A stretch of 64,000 nt of DNA from Hominisplanchenecus faecis (GTDB taxonomy: Bacteria > Bacillota > Clostridia > Lachnospirales > Lachnospiraceae): assembly GCF_020687205.1 (NCBI RefSeq), contig NZ_JAJEQE010000001.1:124001-188000 (forward strand), in the 5' to 3' direction. The position numbers and the translations under genes are program-made. The notes under the pieces were generated by a model. That model ran no database searches. It had not been told where the DNA came from and saw nothing but the letters and a program-made list of their open reading frames with translations. This document shows, in pieces, positions 9,822-16,210 of the stretch (position 1 is its first letter; each line of letters starts with the position of its first letter).

Positions 9822-10011
9822 TTAAGCCGCAAGAGGTAATTCGTAATCATTCCTGCCAAGGGTGCCTCTCATCCATTGCCCTTCACGTTGCCACCGAATA
9901 CCCGCCGCCAGATGCGTAGCTGGGAAATTCAGGTATCCTCTTGCTGCTGATATGAAATTGTCAAGGTTCACTTTTAGGAGGGAATTTATTGTTTTGAATT
10001 AAAATAGACAT
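9822..10011 (-). CDS. Small ORF with a +1 frame break at CCT TGA C
   Basis: A GGAGGGG and an ATG at 10011 open a frame of 16 codons (begins MSILIQNNKFPPKSEP) ending in TGA at 9963-9961. Skipping one base at that TGA continues a 46-codon frame to TAA at 9824-9822 with protein-like composition (DNFISAARGYLNF, then RWQREGQWMRGTLGRNDYEL). The context CCT TGA C resembles the +1 shift site of prfB (CTT TGA C), though no internal Shine-Dalgarno is visible. It may be programmed shifting, a simple frameshift mutation, or a separate GTG-started ORF from 9971. The family is not recognised. Confidence 0.45.
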
Positions 10012-10097
10012 TTGCCCCTCCACTAACCGCATGTGTGAAAGGGCAAAAATTAACCTGTTTGAAATTTTTTTAGAAAATTTTTTGAAACAGCAAAAAC

Positions 10098-10520
10098 TTA
10101 CAAAGTTTCCAGCCTGTCTTTTAGTTTCTGCAATACTTTGTTTTTCCTGTTTCTGATTGTCTTTGTACAACACCCGAAATACTGTGCTGTTTTTTTAACT
10201 GTGTACTCTTCAAAAAATAATAGTCTTATCAATTCCATTTCTTCTTCAGACAAATATTTCAGTGCTTCCTGCAGCTCTTGTATTTCTGACACCCTGATGA
10301 CTATTTCTTCTGGTGATAATATATGCAAATAACTGTTGTAACTCGTTTCTCCTACTTTTTCTATTCCGCATACACCATTTTTCTGCATTTTTTCAAGCTG
10401 GTATCTTTCTTTTCTTCTTGACTGGTACCATGCCAGATATACGTCTCTGGTAACTTCTACGAGAGTTTCATTTACACGCAGCACATACCGTTGTCTTTCC
10501 TTTGGTTTTTTACCACGCAT
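10098..10520 (-). CDS. Sigma-70-like/HTH regulator of the conjugative element
   Basis: The 140-residue protein ends in a region 4-like helix-turn-helix (about 95-140: LSEEEMELIRLLFFEEYTVKK, then AQYFGCCTKTIRNRKNKVLQKL). The upstream part contains a basic YQSRRKERYQ segment. Small proteins of this type control transcription in Tn916- and Tn1549-like elements. Its GGGAG ribosome binding site lies inside the last codons of the preceding gene (4-base gap), so the two are translationally coupled. Whether it acts as a true sigma factor or only as a DNA-binding regulator cannot be told from sequence. Confidence 0.75.
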   Translation of the reverse strand: MRGKKPKERQRYVLRVNETLVEVTRDVYLAWYQSRRKERYQLEKMQKNGVCGIEKVGETSYNSYLHILSPEEIVIRVSEIQELQEALKYLSEEEMELIRLLFFEEYTVKKTAQYFGCCTKTIRNRKNKVLQKLKDRLETL

Positions 10521-10523
10521 CTT

Positions 10524-11159
10524 TTATTCTCCCTTCTGAAGCACTCCGGTCAGTCTGCCTGCATTTCTTCTCATTTTCTGCTTTGCCTGTGAAATACATT
10601 TTGATACTGCCGGTTCTGTAATTCCAAACACCCGTGACACTTCTCTTTGTGTCCGTTGCTGAAAATAAATTTGATGGATCACCTGTCTCTGCCGGTCAGT
10701 CAGCAGATCCATGAATTCTCCAATAGCTTCTTCTATAATCAGTTTTTCAAGTACATTCTGCCTTTTATCCACCAATTCGCACCAGCCTTCTGAAATATGG
10801 CTGTATGAAATGCAATTATTATGTTCTCGTACCTCCCTGTTCCTGCACAGCCGATCTTCACCTTCTAATATCAACCGCACATACCAGGGCTGATTATCAA
10901 AAAAATCTTCCTTAACAACTGTTATTTTTCTTCCTGCTTCATATACATAATCTCGACAGGTAAATAAAGGAAAAACCGTTCCATAATCACCTGCACAATA
11001 GAAAACATATCCTGTCTGATACGCAATAATTTCCGCACCATCTATCAGTCTATGCTTTACAACTGCCACATCGTTTTCTCTCAAATACCTGGCGGACGGA
11101 ACCTTTCTTTTTTCTTTCCTGTTACCTACAACCTGTTTCAATTCCTGCAATGTCAGCAT
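10524..11159 (-). CDS. Sigma-70 region 4-type regulator
   Basis: The 211-residue protein is read from the ATG at 11159, which follows AGGTGG; an upstream in-frame start lacks such a site. The first 100 residues form a domain I do not recognise (AEIIAYQTGYVFYCAGDYGTV). The C-terminal part has a sigma region 4 fold: LLTDRQRQVIHQIYFQQ, then REVSRVFGITEPAVSKCISQAKQKMRR. It pairs with the next, coupled HTH gene, so the two probably act together on element promoters such as that of the surface protein operon. Confidence 0.75.
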   Translation of the reverse strand: MLTLQELKQVVGNRKEKRKVPSARYLRENDVAVVKHRLIDGAEIIAYQTGYVFYCAGDYGTVFPLFTCRDYVYEAGRKITVVKEDFFDNQPWYVRLILEGEDRLCRNREVREHNNCISYSHISEGWCELVDKRQNVLEKLIIEEAIGEFMDLLTDRQRQVIHQIYFQQRTQREVSRVFGITEPAVSKCISQAKQKMRRNAGRLTGVLQKGE

Positions 11160-11234
11160 AATTACCACCTTTCTGCCTACTGGCAACAGGAGCCCATCAG
11201 CAGAAAGGATAGGATTATTACTGATTTACTGGCA

Positions 11235-11308
11235 AAAGGGCAGTAAAAAACAGCTTCCGGCACACCCGTTTTTTTTAACGAGAGCCTGAAACTTCCTTAC
11301 TGCCCTTT
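11235..11308. repeat. Perfect 12-bp inverted repeat upstream of the regulator pair
   Basis: AAAGGGCAGTAA (11235-11246) and TTACTGCCCTTT (11297-11308) are perfect complements, 50 bases apart. They flank an A-rich then T-rich segment between the small gene ending at 11329 and the regulator starting at 11159. The spacing suits a long stem-loop in the leader RNA or two half-sites for a regulator. Confidence 0.5.
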
Positions 11309-11328
11309 CTGCTAATTTACAGCATCCT

Positions 11329-11478
11329 CTATTTTATTTTCCGTCTGATGTCCCGGTCAGACTTCTTTGCATTTCTTTCCGTTTTTATGTTCTTTTCATT
11401 TTCCATCAAAACAGAATAGTCTCCCATTGCATCATAGGGACACTGCTTCCGATAGATTAAATTTTCTTGTCTGGTCAT
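11329..11478 (-). CDS. Small hypothetical protein (49 aa)
   Basis: An ATG at 11478 follows GGGAG at good spacing and opens a 49-codon frame ending in TAG. The product is hydrophilic and strongly basic at its C-terminus (begins MTRQENLIYRKQCPYDAM, ends RDIRRKIK), with no membrane segment. It lies between the XRE regulator and the sigma-like genes on the same strand. The family is not recognised; the good ribosome binding site and codon use support it as real. Confidence 0.5.
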   Translation of the reverse strand: MTRQENLIYRKQCPYDAMGDYSVLMENEKNIKTERNAKKSDRDIRRKIK

Positions 11479-11557
11479 CAATCCTGTCTCCCTTCCTTGT
11501 TTCTGTCTCTTTCTCTCTGTTTGCTATTTTAACAGCACAAAAAACTATTATCCTTAG

Positions 11558-11609
11558 CATATATGGGGAGTTTTTTTGTTTTACACCCCATATATGGTGA
11601 AATTTCACC
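11558..11609. promoter_or_regulatory. Two palindromes downstream of the XRE gene
   Basis: CATATATGGGG (11558-11568) and CCCCATATATG (11586-11596) form a perfect 11-bp inverted repeat around a 17-base loop that is T-rich on the plus strand. Touching it is a perfect 14-bp palindrome GGTGAAATTTCACC (11596-11609), which covers the stop codon of the XRE gene. The larger repeat could be an operator or a terminator; the small one looks like a protein-binding site. Confidence 0.45.
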
Positions 11610-11961
11610 TGTACTCATTAAAACTGTCTATCAGCGAATCTATTGTCTGCATAATAATTTTCTGCTCTTTCCATTCCATCTTCTGAATACGATAAAATAC
11701 TTCCTCAAACTGCTTTCTTTTTTCTGCATCGTCCCCCTCTTTTCCCATCAGGATATTGGCATCTGTTTCCAGGATCTCAATCATCTTCCTGAAAATCTCA
11801 ACAGACATTGCCGTTTGCCCTCCTTCTATCCTGCTGACCGTATTGACACTGATACCTGCTTTTTCCGCAAAAGATTCCTGTGACAACTTCATTTCCTGCC
11901 TGCGTTTTCTGATCCGTTCTCCCAATTCAATAAGTTCTGTGGAAATTGCACGATTGCTCAA
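11605..11961 (-). CDS. XRE-family transcriptional regulator
   Basis: The 118-residue protein has a Cro/CI-type helix-turn-helix at about residues 12-66 (LGERIRKRRQEMKLSQESFAEKAG, then SVNTVSRIEGG) and a C-terminal helical part likely used for dimerisation. AGGAG precedes the ATG. It is transcribed apart from the rep/par operon: a terminator sits just upstream at 12027-12057 and an operator-like palindrome at 11994-12016. It is the likely repressor controlling element gene expression and probably its own promoter. Confidence 0.85.
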   Translation of the reverse strand: MSNRAISTELIELGERIRKRRQEMKLSQESFAEKAGISVNTVSRIEGGQTAMSVEIFRKMIEILETDANILMGKEGDDAEKRKQFEEVFYRIQKMEWKEQKIIMQTIDSLIDSFNEYR

Positions 11962-11993
11962 TACGGTGTCTCCTTTCCTGCAATTTATCCCAG

Positions 11994-12016
11994 CTTTACG
12001 ACATTGTGTCGCAAAG
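11994..12016. promoter_or_regulatory. Operator-like palindrome upstream of the XRE gene
   Basis: Arms CTTTaCGACA (11994-12003) and TGTCGcAAAG (12007-12016) surround a TTG centre; nine of ten positions are symmetric. It lies 33 bases before the XRE start, between that start and the rep operon terminator, the expected place for an autoregulatory operator. Binding by the XRE protein is inferred. Confidence 0.5.
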
Positions 12017-12026
12017 TTTCCAGAAA

Positions 12027-12057
12027 AAAAGCAGCTAATTTTGTCTTAGCTGCTTTT
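12027..12057 (-). terminator. Rho-independent terminator after the rep/par operon
   Basis: A perfect 12-bp stem, AAAAGCAGCTAA with TTAGCTGCTTTT around a 7-base loop, with T-tracts on both sides. On the minus strand it follows the DUF6050 gene directly and is followed by seven T residues, so it ends the parA-parB-repA transcript. Confidence 0.8.
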
Positions 12058-12070
12058 CAAAAGATCTATT

Positions 12071-12409
12071 TCATTTTATTCTCGGTATTTTATGTATTCC
12101 TGTAATAACTGTGAGCAGGAAAACACTAAGATAAATGATTGCCTGTCCAATCATTGCCAGCAATACGACACTTCCTATCAATCCTCCGATCAGAAAATTC
12201 ATTGTCCATACTGCCAGTGTTCCTCCAAGATCAAAACCTCTTGGAACCATCCAGACACACATTTTTCCAATTCCAAACGGTATCCCCATCAGAAGTAACA
12301 GCAAGAAATAATTGCACTTCCCATCCTGGATACAAAACGGTCTTAATACTGTAAACAATACTGTAATCACCAGCACTGGTGCTATCACTTTTTTAATCAT
12401 CTTCTTCAT
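12071..12409 (-). CDS. DUF6050 family membrane protein
   Basis: The 112-residue protein is almost entirely hydrophobic, with three to four predicted membrane helices (about 8-25, 33-55, 62-80, 82-105). The sequence around CIQDGKCNYFLLLLLMGIPFGIGKM matches what I know of DUF6050 proteins found next to repA in Firmicutes conjugative elements. It begins six bases after the repA stop and is the last gene of that operon. Its function is unknown. Confidence 0.7.
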   Translation of the reverse strand: MKKMIKKVIAPVLVITVLFTVLRPFCIQDGKCNYFLLLLLMGIPFGIGKMCVWMVPRGFDLGGTLAVWTMNFLIGGLIGSVVLLAMIGQAIIYLSVFLLTVITGIHKIPRIK

Positions 12410-12415
12410 GTTCCT

Positions 12416-13591
12416 TTATCCTCCATACATATCGTGATTAACTTCTGCCTGATAATAACTGTTTATCGTTGCCGGGGCATTATACAGGGCGGTCAGAAGA
12501 TAGGCTTTAATATTCCCAACCTTGGTCGTATTCCGGTTCAGACAGAACAGCACATATTCGATATGCGAATAGTTCAGTTTCATAAACCTGCTTTTTACCA
12601 AAGCAACTGGTTTTTCTACTCCCGCAATGCGAATCATACTGTCCTCCGGCATCATCATAACTTCGATCATCAACTCCACCAGTTCATCTACATCTTCCTT
12701 GGCATGATATTGATAATCTATGTTTTCATGGATCACCTCACGATATGCTTTCATCTCCTCCATCACATCTTTTTTCTTTTGGAAATTACCTGATATGATT
12801 GGATAAGATTGATTTATCTCAGTTTCACTAATATCAGTCTTGTTAATATCAGTATTATTAGATTGTGATTTCGGACATTCTGGATTTGTGATTTCCACTA
12901 TTCTGGAATGATGATTTTCACTATTTTTGAATTGTGATTCTGGAAATTCTGGATTTGTGGTTTCCACCATTCTTGAATTGTGATTTTCACTATTCTGGAA
13001 TTGTGATTCCCCATAATCCTGAATTGTGGTTTTCACTACTCCTGAATGATGATTTTCACAATTCAGAGAAATGCCTGTTTTCCCCTTGTTTTCTGCTTCT
13101 TGTTGCAAATCTGCACATTCCTTATGTCTTTTCTGTTTCGATTGCAAATCTGCAATTTTTTTATGATCTTCCTGCTCAGATTGCAGATCTGCATAATTAC
13201 CTGTCGGCTTTTGATCTGGAACCTCTCTGATCATAAAATTTTTCACATAAATAACATTCGGTTTTCCCAGTCCCAGACGTTTCTTCTCTATCAATCCAAT
13301 CCCATTACTGCTGTCCAGCTCTTTCACCAGCTTCACTGCCTTTTGAGTTCCGCAGTTCATCAACTCTGCAATTTCTTCCACAGTGAAGATAATGTATACT
13401 CTGTCCTCTGAATCCAACCATCTATTTTTAATGCTCAGGCTCATACGGTCCAGCATCAGACCGTATAATACCTTTGCTTCGCAAGAAAGAGTTTTAAAGC
13501 AGGATTCTGTAAACAGCACTTTAGGGACACGATAGAAGCTGTATTGTTCCGCTTCCATCCCTGTAAAATAATCAAACTGTATCTTCTGCAT
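12416..13591 (-). CDS. repA: Replication initiator RepA (RepA_N family)
   Basis: The 391-residue protein starts with the RepA_N domain (about 1-115: FDYFTGMEAEQYSFYRVPKVLF, then LSCEAKVLYGLMLDRMSLS) with a winged-helix core, which binds origin iterons. The middle (about 175-250) is Asn/Ser/Glu-rich and repetitive because it is encoded by nine 23-bp DNA iterons. The C-terminal domain (about 270-391) resembles the DUF6017 helper-loader region of such initiators. It allows the excised element to replicate as a plasmid-like circle. The start overlaps the end of parB by 20 bases, and the operon order parA-parB-repA is typical. Confidence 0.88.
   Translation of the reverse strand: MQKIQFDYFTGMEAEQYSFYRVPKVLFTESCFKTLSCEAKVLYGLMLDRMSLSIKNRWLDSEDRVYIIFTVEEIAELMNCGTQKAVKLVKELDSSNGIGLIEKKRLGLGKPNVIYVKNFMIREVPDQKPTGNYADLQSEQEDHKKIADLQSKQKRHKECADLQQEAENKGKTGISLNCENHHSGVVKTTIQDYGESQFQNSENHNSRMVETTNPEFPESQFKNSENHHSRIVEITNPECPKSQSNNTDINKTDISETEINQSYPIISGNFQKKKDVMEEMKAYREVIHENIDYQYHAKEDVDELVELMIEVMMMPEDSMIRIAGVEKPVALVKSRFMKLNYSHIEYVLFCLNRNTTKVGNIKAYLLTALYNAPATINSYYQAEVNHDMYGG
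12854..13060. repeat. Nine tandem 23-bp iterons inside repA (candidate oriV)
   Basis: Units start at 12854, 12877, 12900, 12923, 12946, 12969, 12992, 13015 and 13038, with a partial tenth at 13061. The period is exactly 23 bases. The plus-strand consensus begins ATTCTGGAATTGTGATTTTC and ends ACT; the first unit is the most divergent. Because 23 is not a multiple of three, each copy is read in a different frame, and the protein repeats every 23 residues (three units). RepA_N replicons are known to carry their origin within rep, so this is the likely origin. Confidence 0.85.
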
Positions 13592-14477
13592 CTGCTACTC
13601 CTTCTTTGTTTTCTTTCCATTTATCCAAAAGCATAAAAATGACTTCTTCTATCTGTTCTTTAGAATATGTCTCCGGAAAATAATTTCCAATTTTTTTTGC
13701 CGGAATCGTCACATTGATCTTACTGCTTTCCTTTTTTAATAAAACAGCATAGATATAACTCTGGTTTAATTTTCCATTTGCACTGCATTCTTTTAACTGT
13801 TCTGCCTGTTGTTTTGTCGGAAAAATGCTGCTGTTGGTAATCACTTCCAGAAGCCACCCCTGTTCCTCTGGCTTCAGATAAGACAGCTTTTCTCCCACAA
13901 TCATAGGAATTTTATTATTGTCCACATATTCCAGCAAAGCATCTGATAATGCCGCCAGACGGATATACCTCTGTACGGTTCTCCCACTGTCCCCGGCAGC
14001 TTCCCCAACCATATCTGCTGTATATTTCTCACCTTTACTTCCCTGATGCTTCATTGCATCATATTTCATCTTATAGGCATGAGCTTTCTCACTTGGCAGT
14101 AGATTTTCACGCTGAATGTTGGAATCGACCATAATAATGACCGCTTCATCATCCGTATAATTTCGGACAAGAGCTGGCAATGTAGTCTTTCCACACAGTT
14201 CACAGCCTCTTTTTCTTCTATGCCCGGAAATCATCTCATATCCGCCATCTGGTCGAGGTCTTACCAGCGCAGGAGTCAAAACACCGTATGTTTTAATGCT
14301 CTCTACGGTTTCTGCCATTTTTTCATCATCATTTACATGGAACGGATGATTTTTAAAGGGATAGAGCTTTGCCAGATCTATTTCCACAACCTGGTTCATA
14401 CTCTTTTCCGGTGTTTCCTCTAATCCCAGTAATTCATCATAAGAGGTAAGCTGAATATCTTTTTTCGGTCTACGCAT
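13572..14477 (-). CDS. parB: ParB/Spo0J-like partition protein
   Basis: The 301-residue protein has the N-terminal ParB nuclease/CTPase domain (about 28-120), including the signature SGHRRKRGCE and the segment ENLLPSEKAHAYKMKYDAMKH. A central helix-turn-helix (about 150-190: GRTVQRYIRLAALSDALLEYVD) should bind parS. It overlaps parA by 8 bases and repA by 20 bases, with its ribosome binding site inside parA. It should stabilise the extrachromosomal form of the element. I could not identify a parS site. Confidence 0.9.
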   Translation of the reverse strand: MRRPKKDIQLTSYDELLGLEETPEKSMNQVVEIDLAKLYPFKNHPFHVNDDEKMAETVESIKTYGVLTPALVRPRPDGGYEMISGHRRKRGCELCGKTTLPALVRNYTDDEAVIIMVDSNIQRENLLPSEKAHAYKMKYDAMKHQGSKGEKYTADMVGEAAGDSGRTVQRYIRLAALSDALLEYVDNNKIPMIVGEKLSYLKPEEQGWLLEVITNSSIFPTKQQAEQLKECSANGKLNQSYIYAVLLKKESSKINVTIPAKKIGNYFPETYSKEQIEEVIFMLLDKWKENKEGVADAEDTV

Positions 14478-15246
14478 GTTTCAACACCTCCTGAACCAGT
14501 TCCAGATAGCTGTCTGCCCCCTTGCTTTTTCCATCATAGGCAAAGATACTTACACCCTCCGATGCTGTTTCTGCAAGGCTTTCTGTTCTCGGAATCGTCT
14601 GCTCAAAAATCCTAATGTCACTTCCGTATGTAGTTTTGATTGCCTGTTTGTTTCTCTTTGCATTATTGTAACGGCAATTATCCATTGTGAATAAAATGCC
14701 TTCTATCTGTAAATCCGGATTGAACCTCTGATGGATTCCCTTAACTACTTTCAGTAATTCCATGAGTCCATCTGCCGCATAATATTGTGGCTGCACTGGA
14801 ATCAGAACACTGTCCGCTGCACTCAAAGCATTGAGCGTCAGCATTCCCAGGGATGGCATACAGTCAATCAGAATATAATCATACTCATCCTTCAGCAGTT
14901 CCAGATACTCTTTCAGCACCTTTTCTCTGTCCTCTACTGTAAATAAAGACATATCCATTCCGGCAAGCAATTTATTGGACGGAATTAGGTCAACACCTTC
15001 TTCATGGTGCAGAATTGCTTCTTTCGGATCAAATTCCAGTCCCATGATAATGTTCTCCATCATGCTTTTTAATGTTACCTTGAGATTTTTAGGGAATCCC
15101 AATCCCATTGTCAAGTGCCCCTGTGGATCAGCATCTACCAGGACTACTTTTTTCCCTGACTTCACCAGTCCGGCTCCCAGATTGATTGTTGTCGTTGTTT
15201 TGGCTACTCCGCCTTTCTGATTTGCAATAGCAATTACTTTACACAT
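14470..15246 (-). CDS. parA: ParA/Soj-type partition ATPase
   Basis: The 258-residue protein has the deviant Walker A KGGVAKTTT at about residues 11-19, Walker A' VLVDADPQG at about 35-43 and Walker B YILIDCMPSLG at about 122-132, a complete Soj/ParA-type ATPase without an N-terminal HTH. It works with the following ParB to segregate the circular element. GGAGG precedes the ATG; the gene heads a tight operon with parB and repA. Confidence 0.92.
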   Translation of the reverse strand: MCKVIAIANQKGGVAKTTTTINLGAGLVKSGKKVVLVDADPQGHLTMGLGFPKNLKVTLKSMMENIIMGLEFDPKEAILHHEEGVDLIPSNKLLAGMDMSLFTVEDREKVLKEYLELLKDEYDYILIDCMPSLGMLTLNALSAADSVLIPVQPQYYAADGLMELLKVVKGIHQRFNPDLQIEGILFTMDNCRYNNAKRNKQAIKTTYGSDIRIFEQTIPRTESLAETASEGVSIFAYDGKSKGADSYLELVQEVLKHA

Positions 15247-15261
15247 ATACTTTCCTCCGAT

Positions 15262-15426
15262 TTACTCTTTTTCTTCTACTTCAACATAAACACGAAAATA
15301 TTTGCTTGTTCCTTTGTTCGCATAAGCATCCGATACTTCCAGAACATCCAATTCTTTATGCTTTTCCAAAATACGACGGAACCATTGAATATCCTTTAAA
15401 GTACCCTGTAATCTAATTTTCAGCAT
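15262..15426 (-). CDS. Small conserved element protein (DUF3970-like)
   Basis: The 54-residue protein is read from the ATG at 15426, which follows GGGAGG inside the previous gene; a longer reading from 15501 lies wholly within that gene in another frame. The sequence (begins MLKIRLQGTLKDIQWFRRIL) is a compact alpha/beta protein ending in alternating strands and acidic residues. It resembles small DUF3970 proteins found beside parA in Firmicutes elements. It overlaps the upstream gene by 14 bases. Its function is unknown. Confidence 0.65.
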   Translation of the reverse strand: MLKIRLQGTLKDIQWFRRILEKHKELDVLEVSDAYANKGTSKYFRVYVEVEEKE

Positions 15427-15886
15427 ACATATCCTCCCAGTCTTTGTAAAAACAATACTCTGGATAACGGATTTTAATGGCTTCCCAAAAATACCGAGCA
15501 TATCCGCAGCAAAACAGATCTTCTACGGTATAATACTGACACTCTTTTAACTGATCTTCCTCTGCTTCATAATCTCCGACACTTGGTGTCCCATTGCAGT
15601 AAAGATTAAATGCCATGCGGACGATCCGTAAACTTCCACTGGTCTGCCAACCTTCCTGCAGGGATTCCGTTTTTACACATCCAGTTTTAAAATTATAGAT
15701 TTTATTCACATTTTCTCTTGTGTCTCTGTCGATACCCAGGCAATAAACCAGAGCCTGATGATAAACATCCTGATATCTGCATTTTTTCAGATATTCCATA
15801 TAAAATTTTTCGTGTTCCTTGCTCTTGAAAGTAATTGTGCGAGAATTGCTATTCTCTGCTCTTAACGCTGTGTTTGTCATTTTCAT
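15413..15886 (-). CDS. DUF6075-like element protein
   Basis: The 157-residue protein has the features I associate with DUF6075: FKSKEHEKFYMEYLKKCRYQDVYHQALVYCLGI, then NKIYNFKTGCVKTESLQEGWQTSG and a C-terminal YTVEDLFCCGYARYFWEAIKIRYP. It contains several conserved Cys but no catalytic motif I recognise. AGGAGG precedes the ATG. It is the outermost gene of the element at the rlmD side and starts just after a terminator, so its promoter must lie within about 60 bases upstream. Confidence 0.65.
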   Translation of the reverse strand: MKMTNTALRAENSNSRTITFKSKEHEKFYMEYLKKCRYQDVYHQALVYCLGIDRDTRENVNKIYNFKTGCVKTESLQEGWQTSGSLRIVRMAFNLYCNGTPSVGDYEAEEDQLKECQYYTVEDLFCCGYARYFWEAIKIRYPEYCFYKDWEDMYAEN

Positions 15887-15950
15887 TTTCCTCCTGAATT
15901 TTTAATATTTTGGTATAAAAAAGACACTCCATTTCTGGAATGCCCCATAA

Positions 15951-15986
15951 AAAATAGGGACACCCGCTTTTAACAAGTATCCCTAT
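15951..15986 (-). terminator. Terminator between rlmD and the conjugative element
   Basis: On the minus strand the stem ATAGGGATAC pairs with GTGTCCCTAT (one wobble) around a 13-base loop and is followed by TTTTTT. It lies about 180 bases after the rlmD stop and before the first element gene, so it should stop rlmD read-through into the element. Confidence 0.75.
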
Positions 15987-16166
15987 AATCTATCAATGAT
16001 CTGATAGCTCTCTATTCATTTTCATATTCAAGATTCTTTGTGTTCCCCGTACCGAGGTCTAAGGCAACAACTACGGTTACTCTCTGCACAAGTATCTTTT
16101 CCTTGTGATTTTCACCGATTTTGTTGAAACTGAAAAACTCTACAAAGTGCGTAAATTCAAGGATTT

Positions 16167-16210
16167 CTAGGTATCTTTCCTTTGTAGTCCCACCACAGTC
16201 TCCACATGCA
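16167..16210. other. Probable attachment (att) region at the 3' end of rlmD
   Basis: Element-type genes begin within 300 bases of the rlmD stop, and the last codons of rlmD (from CATGTGGAGACTGTGGTG) are the known target of many Firmicutes integrative elements. The protein's C-terminus after HVETVV may be supplied by the element. The core cannot be delimited without the other junction or an empty-site genome. Confidence 0.45.

Larger units (their letters stand above)
1..16166. mobile_element. Integrative and conjugative element (Tn1549-like), one end; continues beyond base 1
   Basis: The block holds conjugation and plasmid-type maintenance genes: a VirD4 coupling protein, PcfB, a RepA_N initiator, ParA/ParB, sigma-like regulators, a DUF6050 protein and a large sortase-type surface protein. 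This gene set and order are known from Tn1549-like elements of Firmicutes. The chromosomal flank is the 3' end of rlmD/rumA, a known integration hotspot for such elements. The exact junction is inferred: only one end is present, so the direct repeat that would define att cannot be seen. No integrase, relaxase or VirB4 is in the window; they would lie beyond base 1. A terminator at 15951-15986 separates rlmD transcription from the element. Confidence 0.85.

Noticed and set aside
9961-10173. 70-codon minus-strand ORF starting inside the sigma-like gene
   Set aside because: Its upstream part is a shadow of the regulator gene. Only the last 16 codons, which have their own ribosome binding site at 10011, were kept.
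12854-13060. CRISPR array
   Set aside because: The 23-bp units are contiguous without spacers and lie in the repA coding frame; they are iterons. No CRISPR array or cas gene was seen in the window.
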